A DNA stretch of 5,585 nt from an uncultured Clostridia bacterium (GCA_945485605.1 CALYSG010000110.1:1-5585), one strand, 5' to 3'; counted from the stretch's first letter, positions 1-5,558 are shown. The notes: generated by a model from the letters alone, not told the origin. Numbers and translations: made by a program.

Positions 1-11
1 CTTTTTGCAAA

Positions 12-47
12 GCTTTTTCTTTGCGCCTGTTGTGCCAAAGAAAAAGC
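12..47. repeat. Perfect 12-bp inverted repeat near the left edge
   Basis: Bases 12-23 (GCTTTTTCTTTG) are the exact reverse complement of bases 36-47 (CAAAGAAAAAGC), with a 12-nt loop between them. A second, overlapping pairing is possible: GCAAAG at 7-12 with CTTTGC at 19-24, so two hairpins compete for the same bases. Neither strand carries a clean T-run directly after the stem, so a terminator call is weak. It could be the tail of a terminator for a gene left of the window or a dispersed intergenic repeat. Bases 48-149 hold nothing I can name beyond a short CGGAG/CTCCG hairpin at 96-110. Confidence 0.5.
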
Positions 48-149
48 GCCAATGCCTTTCCGTAGACATTATTTCTGTTAGCGAGACGGCATTTTCGGAG
101 CCTCCCTCCGTTGCGCGGTATCGCGGGGCGAAAAAAGCCTCTATGGAAC

Positions 150-194
150 CAATAAAAGAACTGCCTCAAATGCAATCACGATCATCTGAGGCAG
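150..194 (-). terminator. Intrinsic terminator of the leftward operon
   Basis: Read on the minus strand, CTGCCTCAGATG (194-183) pairs with CATTTGAGGCAG (172-161). This gives a 12-bp stem with a single G-U pair and a 10-nt loop. It is followed at once by a T-rich tract, TTCTTTTATTG (160-150). It starts 7 nt past the stop codon of the FAD oxidoreductase, where a rho-independent terminator is expected. The opposite flank (200-215) is also T-rich, so it may act in both directions. Confidence 0.75.
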
Positions 195-201
195 TATCCG
201 T

Positions 202-1416
202 TTATTTTATTTCTTTTTCGTGGAGCTTCACGCCGTTTTGACGCAGGGCCGACTGAAGCCTTCTTAACGAGAGCCGACCGAAATCGTTGCTCATCGCCGC
301 AGCAGTGCCCGCAGCTTCTCCGCTGACGGCGCAGACCGGAATGACACGTGTTATGTCCCACATGCTGTCGGTCGTCGAAATATTCCGCCCGGCGGCGATA
401 AGGTTTTTTATGTCCTTTGAGCAGAGCGCGCCGAAGGGTAACTCATAGACCGGCCCTTTTTTCCTCCAGTCGGGAAAAAGCCCCACGCTGTCGCTTCGTT
501 CTTCATGCGGTGAATCGGTGCTCAAGGTCTCTCTGCCTACTATCCTTCGCGTCATCCTTATCTGCGGTACGGTTGCCACCGAGTTCAGAGTATGGCTCGG
601 AGAAAGGTCGCCGTTTTTCAGAAAGTGCTCGAGCGTTGAGCTGTGCGAGAGGCAGACCTGTTCGCTTATCTCCCCGGCATCAAGCCCGGAAAAACGTCTG
701 CGCGTGTCGTTTTGCTTCTCCTCTTCGCTTTTTTCGTCGTCGGGAATATCGCTTGCGCCGAGAATCTTCAGCTCGTTTGCGGCTTTCTCCGATCCGAAAT
801 AGTACCAGCCCGCGAGTATGTTCCCCTGACCGAAGACCGCGGTCTCGGCACCGCACAGCTTTGCTATATCCGCGTCCCCCGTAGCATCGACGACCGAGCC
901 GACACCGATTGCATATCTTCCCGACTTGTTTTCGACGATAAGGTTAGTGACCTTTTGCCTTTTCACGATCGCACCGACGACCGTCGTGCCGTAGAGTATA
1001 TCAATACTTTCCGAGAGAAGCTTCTCTTCCGCAAGAAGAGCAAAAAGCGAGGCATTGTATCGGCAACGGCAACGCGAAGCGCACAGCTCCTCCCTCGGCA
1101 CGTCAATGCCGTCAAGCTGCTTGATCCACGCCGACGAGAGCGGCTTTTCCGCCCCGTGTGAGAAGGCGAGGCGCATAAGCTCCTCTCCTATCCCGTATAT
1201 CACGCGCCTCCCCTTGCCGTCGCAGAGAGGCAGATATATCGTGATAAGCCCGAGAGTCGCAAGTCCGCCGAGAAGATATTCGCGCTCGATAAGGAGAACT
1301 CGCTTGCCCTGCCGCTTTGCGGCGAGTGCGGCGGAGATCCCCGCGATACCGCCGCCGGCAATAACAACATCGTATGAGTCTTTTACCTCGAGAGATTTTG
1401 CAGGTTCTTTTATCAT
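202..1416 (-). CDS. FAD-dependent oxidoreductase (FAD_oxidored / GidA-like fold), substrate unknown
   Basis: A 404-residue soluble flavoprotein. Residues 16-46 form a classic N-terminal Rossmann dinucleotide-binding unit: hydrophobic strand, GGGIAG at 21-26, and the acidic strand end LLIERE with E44/E46 for the ribose of FAD. A second FAD-contact motif, VVDATGDADIA, is at 175-185. The C-terminal segment LIAAGRNIS (339-347), then DSMWDITRVIP (350-360) and GEAAGTAAA (366-374), is typical of the FAD-dependent oxidoreductase family PF12831. No signal peptide or membrane segment is evident, so it should be cytosolic. A cysteine cluster C112, C116, C118 (CASRCRCRY) sits where relatives, as I recall them, usually have an Arg/Tyr-rich stretch. 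The ATG has AAGGAG 12 nt upstream, inside the end of the dehydratase gene, and only 6 nt separate the genes, so they are almost certainly cotranscribed. The redox substrate cannot be read from sequence. A link to serine or pyruvate metabolism is inference from position only. Confidence 0.85.
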   Translation of the reverse strand: MIKEPAKSLEVKDSYDVVIAGGGIAGISAALAAKRQGKRVLLIEREYLLGGLATLGLITIYLPLCDGKGRRVIYGIGEELMRLAFSHGAEKPLSSAWIKQLDGIDVPREELCASRCRCRYNASLFALLAEEKLLSESIDILYGTTVVGAIVKRQKVTNLIVENKSGRYAIGVGSVVDATGDADIAKLCGAETAVFGQGNILAGWYYFGSEKAANELKILGASDIPDDEKSEEEKQNDTRRRFSGLDAGEISEQVCLSHSSTLEHFLKNGDLSPSHTLNSVATVPQIRMTRRIVGRETLSTDSPHEERSDSVGLFPDWRKKGPVYELPFGALCSKDIKNLIAAGRNISTTDSMWDITRVIPVCAVSGEAAGTAAAMSNDFGRLSLRRLQSALRQNGVKLHEKEIK

Positions 1417-1422
1417 AATGAT

Positions 1423-2628
1423 TCAGTTCTCCTTTCGTTTGGCACCGTATATTTTTGCAAGTCCACCGGTAGAGGTCTCGCGGTAGCCCGCGTTCATATC
1501 CTTTCCGGTGCGGTACATCACCTCGACTATCTGGTCAAATGATACCTTGTGCTTGCTCTCAAGCGACCGGGCAAGCATAACGGCGTTGAATGCCTTGATG
1601 CATGCCATTGCGTTTCTCTCGATGCATGGGATCTGAACGAGGCCGAGCACGGGATCGCAGGTAAGTCCGAGATTGTGCTCAAGGGCTATCTCGGCGGAAC
1701 ATTCGATCCCGCTGATGCAAAGACCGTAGATCTGCGAAAGAGCTGCGGCAGCCATTGAGCAGGCGACTCCTATTTCAGCCTGACATCCGCACTCGGCGCC
1801 GCTTATTGAGGCGTTCTGCTTCACCGTGTTTCCTATAACTCCCGCTGCGGCGATCGCATCGAGGATCTTATCTTCGCCTATACCGCAGTCCTTGTACATG
1901 TAGTAAAGAACAGCAGGAAGGACTCCCGACGCGCCGCAGGTCGGAGCGGTAACGACGATGCCGTTGTCGGCGTTTTCCTCGGCAACTGCGAGCGCGTAAG
2001 CCGAAACAAGGCGGTTTTCGTGTATAAGCGAAGGCTCGCCATGTGCCTCTTCAAGGTATAGCACCCGAGCCTTCCTTTCGAGCATAAGCCCACCCGGAAG
2101 AGTTCCCGAACGTTCGAGTCCGCGCTCTACCGATTCCTTCATAGCTCCCCATATTGAGTGAAGATATGGAAAAATATCGGGCTCGTAATGCTTTACATAT
2201 CCGGGTAGGGTAAGACCGTTACCGAGGCAAAAGCTCTCGACCGAAGCAAAATCCTTCTCGGGGTATATCTCGTCGGAGGCAAATATATTCTCACCGTTTA
2301 CCGTAACGCTTCCGCCGCCGACGCTTTCGGCGCTTACGAGTTCTTCTGTTTCCTTTCCGTCGAGCGAGTATATTTTAAGGTAATTCGGGTGAGGAATGTC
2401 TTTTGTCACTGTGTCGAAGACTATTTCGGTGTCCCCGCCGAGCACTTCGCGAAGAACACGGTCGGTGCCGTGACCCCTTCCGGTGAGGGAAAGGGAGCCG
2501 AAGAGCACGACCTTGTATCTGCGCCTGCCGAATTTTTTGAGCGTATATTCGGCGATGCGCTGAGGACCGATCGTGTGCGAGCTTGAGGGGCCCCTTCCGA
2601 TTTTATATAACTCTTTCAGAGACTTCAT
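1423..2628 (-). CDS. sdaA: L-serine dehydratase (L-serine ammonia-lyase), iron-sulfur-dependent, single chain
   Basis: Deaminates L-serine to pyruvate and ammonia using a [4Fe-4S] cluster as Lewis acid; cytosolic. From the chosen ATG the protein is 401 residues. The N-terminal beta domain (about 1-155) opens with MKSLKELYKIGRGPSSSHTI; the GPSSSHT motif (13-19) is diagnostic of the family. The alpha domain (about 160-401) carries TAPTCGASGVLPA (228-239), the SGAECGCQAEIG region with C282 in the GCQ motif (276-287), and C324 and C335 in TCDPVLGLVQIPC. C282, C324 and C335 are the likely cluster ligands by family analogy. It is shorter than E. coli SdaA (about 454), has no ACT domain, and has beta and alpha parts fused where many Firmicutes use two genes. 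The frame stays open upstream to a TTG at 2754, but a consensus promoter (2725-2754) lies in that stretch and the extra residues do not resemble the family, so ATG 2628 is chosen. That ATG has no good Shine-Dalgarno site of its own, which suggests coupling to an upstream leader ORF. Confidence 0.93.
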   Translation of the reverse strand: MKSLKELYKIGRGPSSSHTIGPQRIAEYTLKKFGRRRYKVVLFGSLSLTGRGHGTDRVLREVLGGDTEIVFDTVTKDIPHPNYLKIYSLDGKETEELVSAESVGGGSVTVNGENIFASDEIYPEKDFASVESFCLGNGLTLPGYVKHYEPDIFPYLHSIWGAMKESVERGLERSGTLPGGLMLERKARVLYLEEAHGEPSLIHENRLVSAYALAVAEENADNGIVVTAPTCGASGVLPAVLYYMYKDCGIGEDKILDAIAAAGVIGNTVKQNASISGAECGCQAEIGVACSMAAAALSQIYGLCISGIECSAEIALEHNLGLTCDPVLGLVQIPCIERNAMACIKAFNAVMLARSLESKHKVSFDQIVEVMYRTGKDMNAGYRETSTGGLAKIYGAKRKEN

Positions 2629-2687
2629 CGCCGTACCGTATTGACTGCGGACATTGTATGTCCCGCGGTTTTTATTATCCTGTTCAT
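2625..2687 (-). CDS. Possible 20-residue leader peptide coupled to the serine dehydratase
   Basis: Downstream of the leftward promoter, ATG at 2687-2685 opens a 20-codon frame, MNRIIKTAGHTMSAVNTVRR. It ends at TGA 2627-2625, which overlaps the dehydratase start as ATGA. It is preceded by AAAGGG (2700-2695) at a 7-nt spacing, a better ribosome site than anything in front of the dehydratase ATG. This is the layout expected for translational coupling or re-initiation. The peptide has no run of one amino acid (one Ser only), so classic attenuation by serine starvation is not indicated. A 63-nt ORF can arise by chance. The support is its start site, exact stop overlap and position after the promoter. 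Confidence 0.4.
   Translation of the reverse strand: MNRIIKTAGHTMSAVNTVRR
2647..2666 (-). promoter_or_regulatory. Small leader hairpin in the serine dehydratase 5' UTR
   Basis: On the minus strand GGACAT (2663-2658) pairs with ATGTCC (2654-2649) around an ACA loop. A GC/GC extension (2666-2665 with 2648-2647) lies past one bulged G at 2664. The hairpin ends 18 nt before the dehydratase ATG and lies wholly within the possible leader ORF, so a ribosome on the leader would unfold it. It is short, has no T-tract, and matches no riboswitch class I know. A regulatory role is inference. Confidence 0.3.
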
Positions 2688-2724
2688 TCGGTAGCCCTTT
2701 CGGTATAAGTGATATGTTCATGTT

Positions 2725-2754
2725 ATTATACGCCAATCGGCGCGAATTTGTCAA
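2725..2754 (-). promoter_or_regulatory. Consensus sigma-A promoter of the serine dehydratase-oxidoreductase operon
   Basis: On the minus strand there is a perfect -35 box TTGACA (2754-2749), an 18-nt spacer, and a perfect -10 box TATAAT (2730-2725). Transcription should begin near 2718, giving a leader of about 90 nt before the ATG at 2628. This rules out the upstream in-frame TTG at 2754 and the ATG at 2721 as starts, because both lie at or before the expected transcript 5' end. Confidence 0.85.
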
Positions 2755-2783
2755 TAGAGAAAAAGCCTCCCGCGGAGTGGGAA

Positions 2784-2811
2784 TGTAAAATTACAATAGA
2801 TGTGTTACATC
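2784..2811. promoter_or_regulatory. Pair of small palindromes between divergent promoters, candidate operator
   Basis: TGTAAAATTACA (2784-2795) is a TGTAA/TTACA inverted repeat. GATGTGTTACATC (2799-2811) is a GATGT/ACATC inverted repeat with a 3-nt centre. Both contain TTACA, 14 bp apart (2791 and 2805), close to the 10-15 bp spacing of tandem protein sites. The cluster lies 13 bp upstream of the rightward -35 box and 29 bp upstream of the leftward one, so a bound regulator could touch either promoter. I cannot name the regulator. Confidence 0.35.
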
Positions 2812-2824
2812 GTGTCGATACCGG

Positions 2825-2853
2825 TTGACAAGCGGGGATTTTTGAGGTAAAAT
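2825..2853 (+). promoter_or_regulatory. Sigma-A promoter of the aldolase-SufC-SufB operon
   Basis: TTGACA (2825-2830), a 17-nt spacer, and TAAAAT (2848-2853), one mismatch from TATAAT. Transcription should begin near 2860, leaving a 5' leader of about 30 nt that contains the AAAGGA ribosome site (2873-2878), 11 nt before the aldolase ATG. The leader is too short for a riboswitch. Confidence 0.82.
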
Positions 2854-2889
2854 AAAGAGTGGATTTTTATCGAAAGGAAATATATCTGT

Positions 2890-3726
2890 ATGTTAGCCAA
2901 TCTGAACGATGTTCTGAAGCCCGCGCAAGCGGGAAAGTACGCCGTCGGACTTTTCAATACGACCGATACGGATATGCTTGAAGCTGCGATATCCGCCGCC
3001 GAGGAGCTTCGTTCGCCTGTTATAATAGGTACGGCAGAGGTCCTTCTGCCCTACGGTGAGCTTTCGCTGATAGCGCCGTCGGTGATCGCCGCCGCAGACC
3101 GAGCGAAGGTCCCGGTCGTCGTTCACTACGACCACGGTCTGACCTTTGAACGCTGTATGGAGGCTCTTCGCCTCGGCTTCACGAGTATAATGTTTGACGG
3201 TTCGGCGGGGGATTACGAGAGCAATACGGAATTTACGCGTGAGGTCGTACGCGTCTCACACGCCTTCGGCGCGACGGTCGAGGGCGAGATCGGGCATGTC
3301 GGAGAGGCCGTTACCCGTGACAACGCAACGAGTGACCGCTACACGACGGTAAAGGAGGCGAAGGCTTACCTTGCCGACACGGGAGTTGACGCTCTCGCGA
3401 TTGCCATAGGAACGGCGCACGGAGCATACAAGGCAAAGCCCTGTCTTGACCTTGAAAGGCTTGCGGCGATCCGCGCCGCGGTCGACGCTCCTCTCGTCCT
3501 TCACGGCGGATCGGGACTTTCCGACGATGATTTCAGAAATACCGTCGCCCGCGGTATTGCAAAGGTGAACATATTCACCGATCTCTGTCTTGCCGGCGAG
3601 GCAGGAATGAAAGAGGGACTTGAAAAAGGTATAGGTTACCTCGAAATGCGCAATCTAAAGAAAGACTATATCAAACGCGCCGTGATGAGGAAGATAGAGC
3701 TCTTCGGTTCGGCGGGGCGCGCCTGA
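2890..3726 (+). CDS. Class II (zinc-dependent) ketose-bisphosphate aldolase
   Basis: A 278-residue cytosolic aldolase of the FbaA/GatY/KbaY type. It splits or forms a ketose bisphosphate (fructose-1,6- or tagatose-1,6-bisphosphate, or a related ketose phosphate), with dihydroxyacetone phosphate as one product. Expected active-site residues are visible: VVHYDHG (77-83) with catalytic D81 and zinc ligand H82, E133 in VEGEIG, zinc ligand H177 in AIGTAHGAYK, and zinc ligand H205 in VLHGGSG (203-209), which also forms a phosphate loop. NIFTD (227-231) is the second phosphate-binding segment. Length is close to GatY (about 284), so it looks complete. Substrate preference cannot be decided from these motifs. 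It is the first gene of the rightward operon, 22 nt before a SufC-like ATPase. Its placement with Fe-S assembly genes is unusual; it may simply be a housekeeping enzyme sharing the promoter. Confidence 0.92.
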   Translation: MLANLNDVLKPAQAGKYAVGLFNTTDTDMLEAAISAAEELRSPVIIGTAEVLLPYGELSLIAPSVIAAADRAKVPVVVHYDHGLTFERCMEALRLGFTSIMFDGSAGDYESNTEFTREVVRVSHAFGATVEGEIGHVGEAVTRDNATSDRYTTVKEAKAYLADTGVDALAIAIGTAHGAYKAKPCLDLERLAAIRAAVDAPLVLHGGSGLSDDDFRNTVARGIAKVNIFTDLCLAGEAGMKEGLEKGIGYLEMRNLKKDYIKRAVMRKIELFGSAGRA

Positions 3727-3748
3727 ATTCGGCAGAAAGGATATAAAC

Positions 3749-4471
3749 GTGCTTGAACTTAAAAATATAGTATGGAAAGCTCCCGACGGCAAGGTCGTAC
3801 TTGACGGCCTTAACCTTACAATACCGACGGGAAAGCTCGTCGTGATAACCGGTCCTAACGGAAGCGGAAAGACGACCCTTGCGAAGCTGATCGCCGGGAT
3901 CGACATTCCGAGCGAGGGACAGATGCTCCTTGACGGTGAGGACATAACTTCGCTTGACATCACCGAACGCGCGAAGATGGGCATAAGCTACGCCTTCCAG
4001 CAGCCGGTGCGCTTCAAGGGCATCACCGTCAGACAGCTGATAGGTATCGCCGCGGGGCATGAGATCGGCGAGACGGGGCTTTGCCGCATCCTTGCGAGCG
4101 TGGGGCTATGCGCACGCGACTACATCGACCGTGAGGTTAACTCAACTCTTTCGGGCGGCGAGATAAAGCGCATCGAGATCGCAACGCTCATAGCCCGCGA
4201 CACGCGTCTTATGGTATTTGACGAGCCGGAGGCGGGGATCGACCTCTGGAGCTTCAAGAACCTTATCGGAGTATTTGACAAGCTCCATCAGCGCGGGGAT
4301 ATGACTCTTGTCATAATCTCGCATCAGGAGAGGATCCTTCGCATCGCCGATGAGATAGTCCTCATTGCCGACGGAAAGGTGAAGGCATCGGGCGGTCCCG
4401 ACGAGATGATGACTCATGTTTTCACGTCGGGCAGTATAAAGAGCAACTGTCTTGTTGGGGAGGAATGCTGA
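3749..4471 (+). CDS. sufC: SufC-like ABC ATPase of a minimal Fe-S cluster assembly system
   Basis: A 240-residue cytosolic ABC-type ATPase, the expected energy-coupling subunit of a SUF-like scaffold. ATP binding would drive rearrangement of the partner SufB-type protein during cluster assembly. Visible motifs are Walker A GPNGSGKTT (35-43), Q-loop AFQQP (82-86), signature LSGGE (134-138), Walker B LMVFDEPEAGID (154-165) with catalytic E159, and the switch histidine H192 in SHQ. The short Q-loop region and DEPEAGID follow the SufC pattern rather than that of a membrane transporter ATPase. No permease gene is nearby, and the next gene is a SufB/SufD-family protein, which settles the call. It starts with GTG behind AAAGGA (3736-3741) at a 7-nt spacing. 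The stop is 3 nt before the next ATG. The ending, with C234 and C240, is not part of the core fold. Confidence 0.88.
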   Translation: MLELKNIVWKAPDGKVVLDGLNLTIPTGKLVVITGPNGSGKTTLAKLIAGIDIPSEGQMLLDGEDITSLDITERAKMGISYAFQQPVRFKGITVRQLIGIAAGHEIGETGLCRILASVGLCARDYIDREVNSTLSGGEIKRIEIATLIARDTRLMVFDEPEAGIDLWSFKNLIGVFDKLHQRGDMTLVIISHQERILRIADEIVLIADGKVKASGGPDEMMTHVFTSGSIKSNCLVGEEC

Positions 4472-4474
4472 ATT

Positions 4475-5392
4475 ATGAATGAGATCTCAAAGCAGATAAT
4501 CGGAGCCGTCTCTGACTTTTCCGAGAGCTTCCGCGGAGCCTTCAACATCCGCGAGGACGGGAAGTGCGTCGGGAGGCAGTCGAGCAAGAATATTCAGATA
4601 CTTCCGAAGAAGGACAAGCCGGGGCTTGACATAATCATAAGTCCGGAGACCGACGGTGAGAGCGTATATATTCCCGCCTGCGTCACCCACGGGAACGAGG
4701 ACGACCTCGTTTACAACGACTTTTTCGTGGGTGAAGGCGCGAATGTGACGATCGTCGCGGGGTGCGGTGTTCACACCACCACGGGCGAACCGGCAAGGCA
4801 CAACGGCATACATCGCTTTTTCCTCCGTCCCGGCTCTCACGTAAAGTATGTCGAAAAGCACATAGGTCTCGGAAAGGGCGTCGGTCTGCGCACGATAGAC
4901 CCGGTGACCGAAGCTGAGCTCGGAGAGAACTCGGTGCTCGAAATGGATACGGCGCAGATAGGAGGAGTGGACAAGACCCTTCGCAAGACCCGCGCCGTCT
5001 GCCAAAAGGGCGCGAAGCTCATAATCCGCGAAAGAATTTTGACCGACAAGGATCAGACCGCCGTGACCGACTTTCTTGTCGAGCTGAACGGTGAGGGCTC
5101 GGGCGCCGATATCGTCTCACGTGCCGTCGCAAGGGGCGAATCGCATCAGGAATACTCGTCGGTCATCGTCGGAAACGCTGCCTGCTCGGGACATTCCGAG
5201 TGCGACGCGATCATCGACGGCAAGGCGACGGTCGATGCCGCTCCGAAGCTCTGTGCGAACTGCTGTGACGCCGCCCTCATCCACGAGGCGGCAATCGGAA
5301 AGATCGCCGGCGAGCAGATCATAAAGCTCAGGACCCTCGGTCTGACCGAGGAAGAGGCAGAGTCGAGGATCATCGAGGGCTTTCTTAACTGA
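4475..5392 (+). CDS. sufB: SufB/SufD-family Fe-S scaffold, short minimal-system (SmsB-like) form
   Basis: A 305-residue cytosolic scaffold expected to work with the upstream ATPase. It is far shorter than E. coli SufB (about 495) or SufD (about 423) and matches the compact SufB-like proteins paired only with SufC in archaea and anaerobic bacteria. The middle is the beta-helix-like core, with GCGVHTTTG (96-104), HNGIH (109-113) and YVEKHIG (125-131). ECDAIIDG (242-249) aligns with the E. coli SufB CDSMLIG segment, so C243 matches its essential Cys405. LIHEAAIGKIAGEQI (268-282) matches the C-terminal His-Glu motif (E. coli H433/E434), giving H270/E271. The tail LGLTEEEAESRIIEGFLN is the usual family ending. 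A further cluster C260, C263, C264 (CANCC) lies just before the His-Glu motif and could add cluster ligands. No cysteine desulfurase, SufU or SufD is in the window. GGAGG (4459-4463) inside the sufC end serves its ATG, so translation is probably coupled. Confidence 0.88.
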   Translation: MNEISKQIIGAVSDFSESFRGAFNIREDGKCVGRQSSKNIQILPKKDKPGLDIIISPETDGESVYIPACVTHGNEDDLVYNDFFVGEGANVTIVAGCGVHTTTGEPARHNGIHRFFLRPGSHVKYVEKHIGLGKGVGLRTIDPVTEAELGENSVLEMDTAQIGGVDKTLRKTRAVCQKGAKLIIRERILTDKDQTAVTDFLVELNGEGSGADIVSRAVARGESHQEYSSVIVGNAACSGHSECDAIIDGKATVDAAPKLCANCCDAALIHEAAIGKIAGEQIIKLRTLGLTEEEAESRIIEGFLN

Positions 5393-5399
5393 ATATATA

Positions 5400-5437
5400 A
5401 CGCGGGGAAGCTTTCTTTTAAGAAAGCTTCCCCGCGT
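5400..5437. terminator. Long perfect hairpin after the Fe-S operon, probable terminator
   Basis: Bases 5400-5416 are perfectly complementary to 5421-5437 (17 bp, GC-rich base ACGCGGGG, AT-rich top, about a 4-nt loop TTTA). It begins 8 nt after the scaffold stop codon. On the plus strand the following bases are CATCTGAAAG, with no U-tract, so as an intrinsic terminator for the operon it is not canonical. On the minus strand it is followed by TTATATATTCA, which is a better tail. It could be bidirectional, a transcript-stabilising 3' hairpin, or both. Confidence 0.6.
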
Positions 5438-5454
5438 CATCTGAAAGAACTTGC

Positions 5455-5515
5455 TTGCCGAAAAAGAGTCGATAAAACTCGATATTATCGCAATTTTTCA
5501 TGTTGTTGCCGAAAA
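5455..5515. repeat. 10-bp direct repeat TTGCCGAAAA with a small palindrome between copies
   Basis: TTGCCGAAAA occurs at 5455-5464 and 5506-5515. Between them lies CGATATTATCG (5480-5490), a 5-bp inverted repeat with one central base. The set lies 15 bp upstream of the promoter at 5530, so it could contain regulator sites for the next gene. In a short AT-rich spacer, chance is a real alternative. Confidence 0.25.
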
Positions 5516-5529
5516 TACGCTGTTTTTGA

Positions 5530-5558
5530 TTGACGGATAGCCACTGCAAGGCTATAAT
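5530..5558 (+). promoter_or_regulatory. Sigma-A promoter for a gene beyond the right edge
   Basis: TTGACG (5530-5535), a 17-nt spacer, and a perfect TATAAT (5553-5558). Transcription would begin near 5565. The last bases (AGAAGAGA) are purine-rich and may be the start of a ribosome site, but no start codon falls inside the window. Confidence 0.72.

Noticed and set aside
5..241. 78-codon plus-strand ORF beginning at TTG near the left edge
   Set aside because: No Shine-Dalgarno site is visible, the composition is low-complexity and basic, it runs through the inverted repeat and terminator hairpin, and it overlaps the oxidoreductase 3' end. No family resemblance.
417..1486. Several overlapping plus-strand ORFs antisense to the FAD oxidoreductase
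   Set aside because: Arg/Ser-rich products typical of the antisense of a GC-rich gene; no ribosome sites or motifs. The opposite strand encodes a clear flavoprotein.
2719..2721. ATG at 2721 as the serine dehydratase start
   Set aside because: It lies 3 nt after the -10 box, at or before the expected transcript start, with no ribosome site; the residues up to 2628 do not fit the family.
2761..2780. Terminator-like sequence GGGAGGCTTTTT on the minus strand
   Set aside because: The stem is only about 4 bp (CTCC/GGAG), and no minus-strand gene lies upstream that would need it.
3749..4471. Reading the ATPase as part of a membrane ABC transporter
   Set aside because: No permease or binding protein is adjacent, and the next gene is a SufB/SufD-family scaffold.
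3671..5005. Minus-strand ORFs of 129 and 172 codons opposite sufC and the scaffold gene
   Set aside because: They are antisense to genes with intact Walker and SufB motifs and show no recognisable domain or ribosome site.
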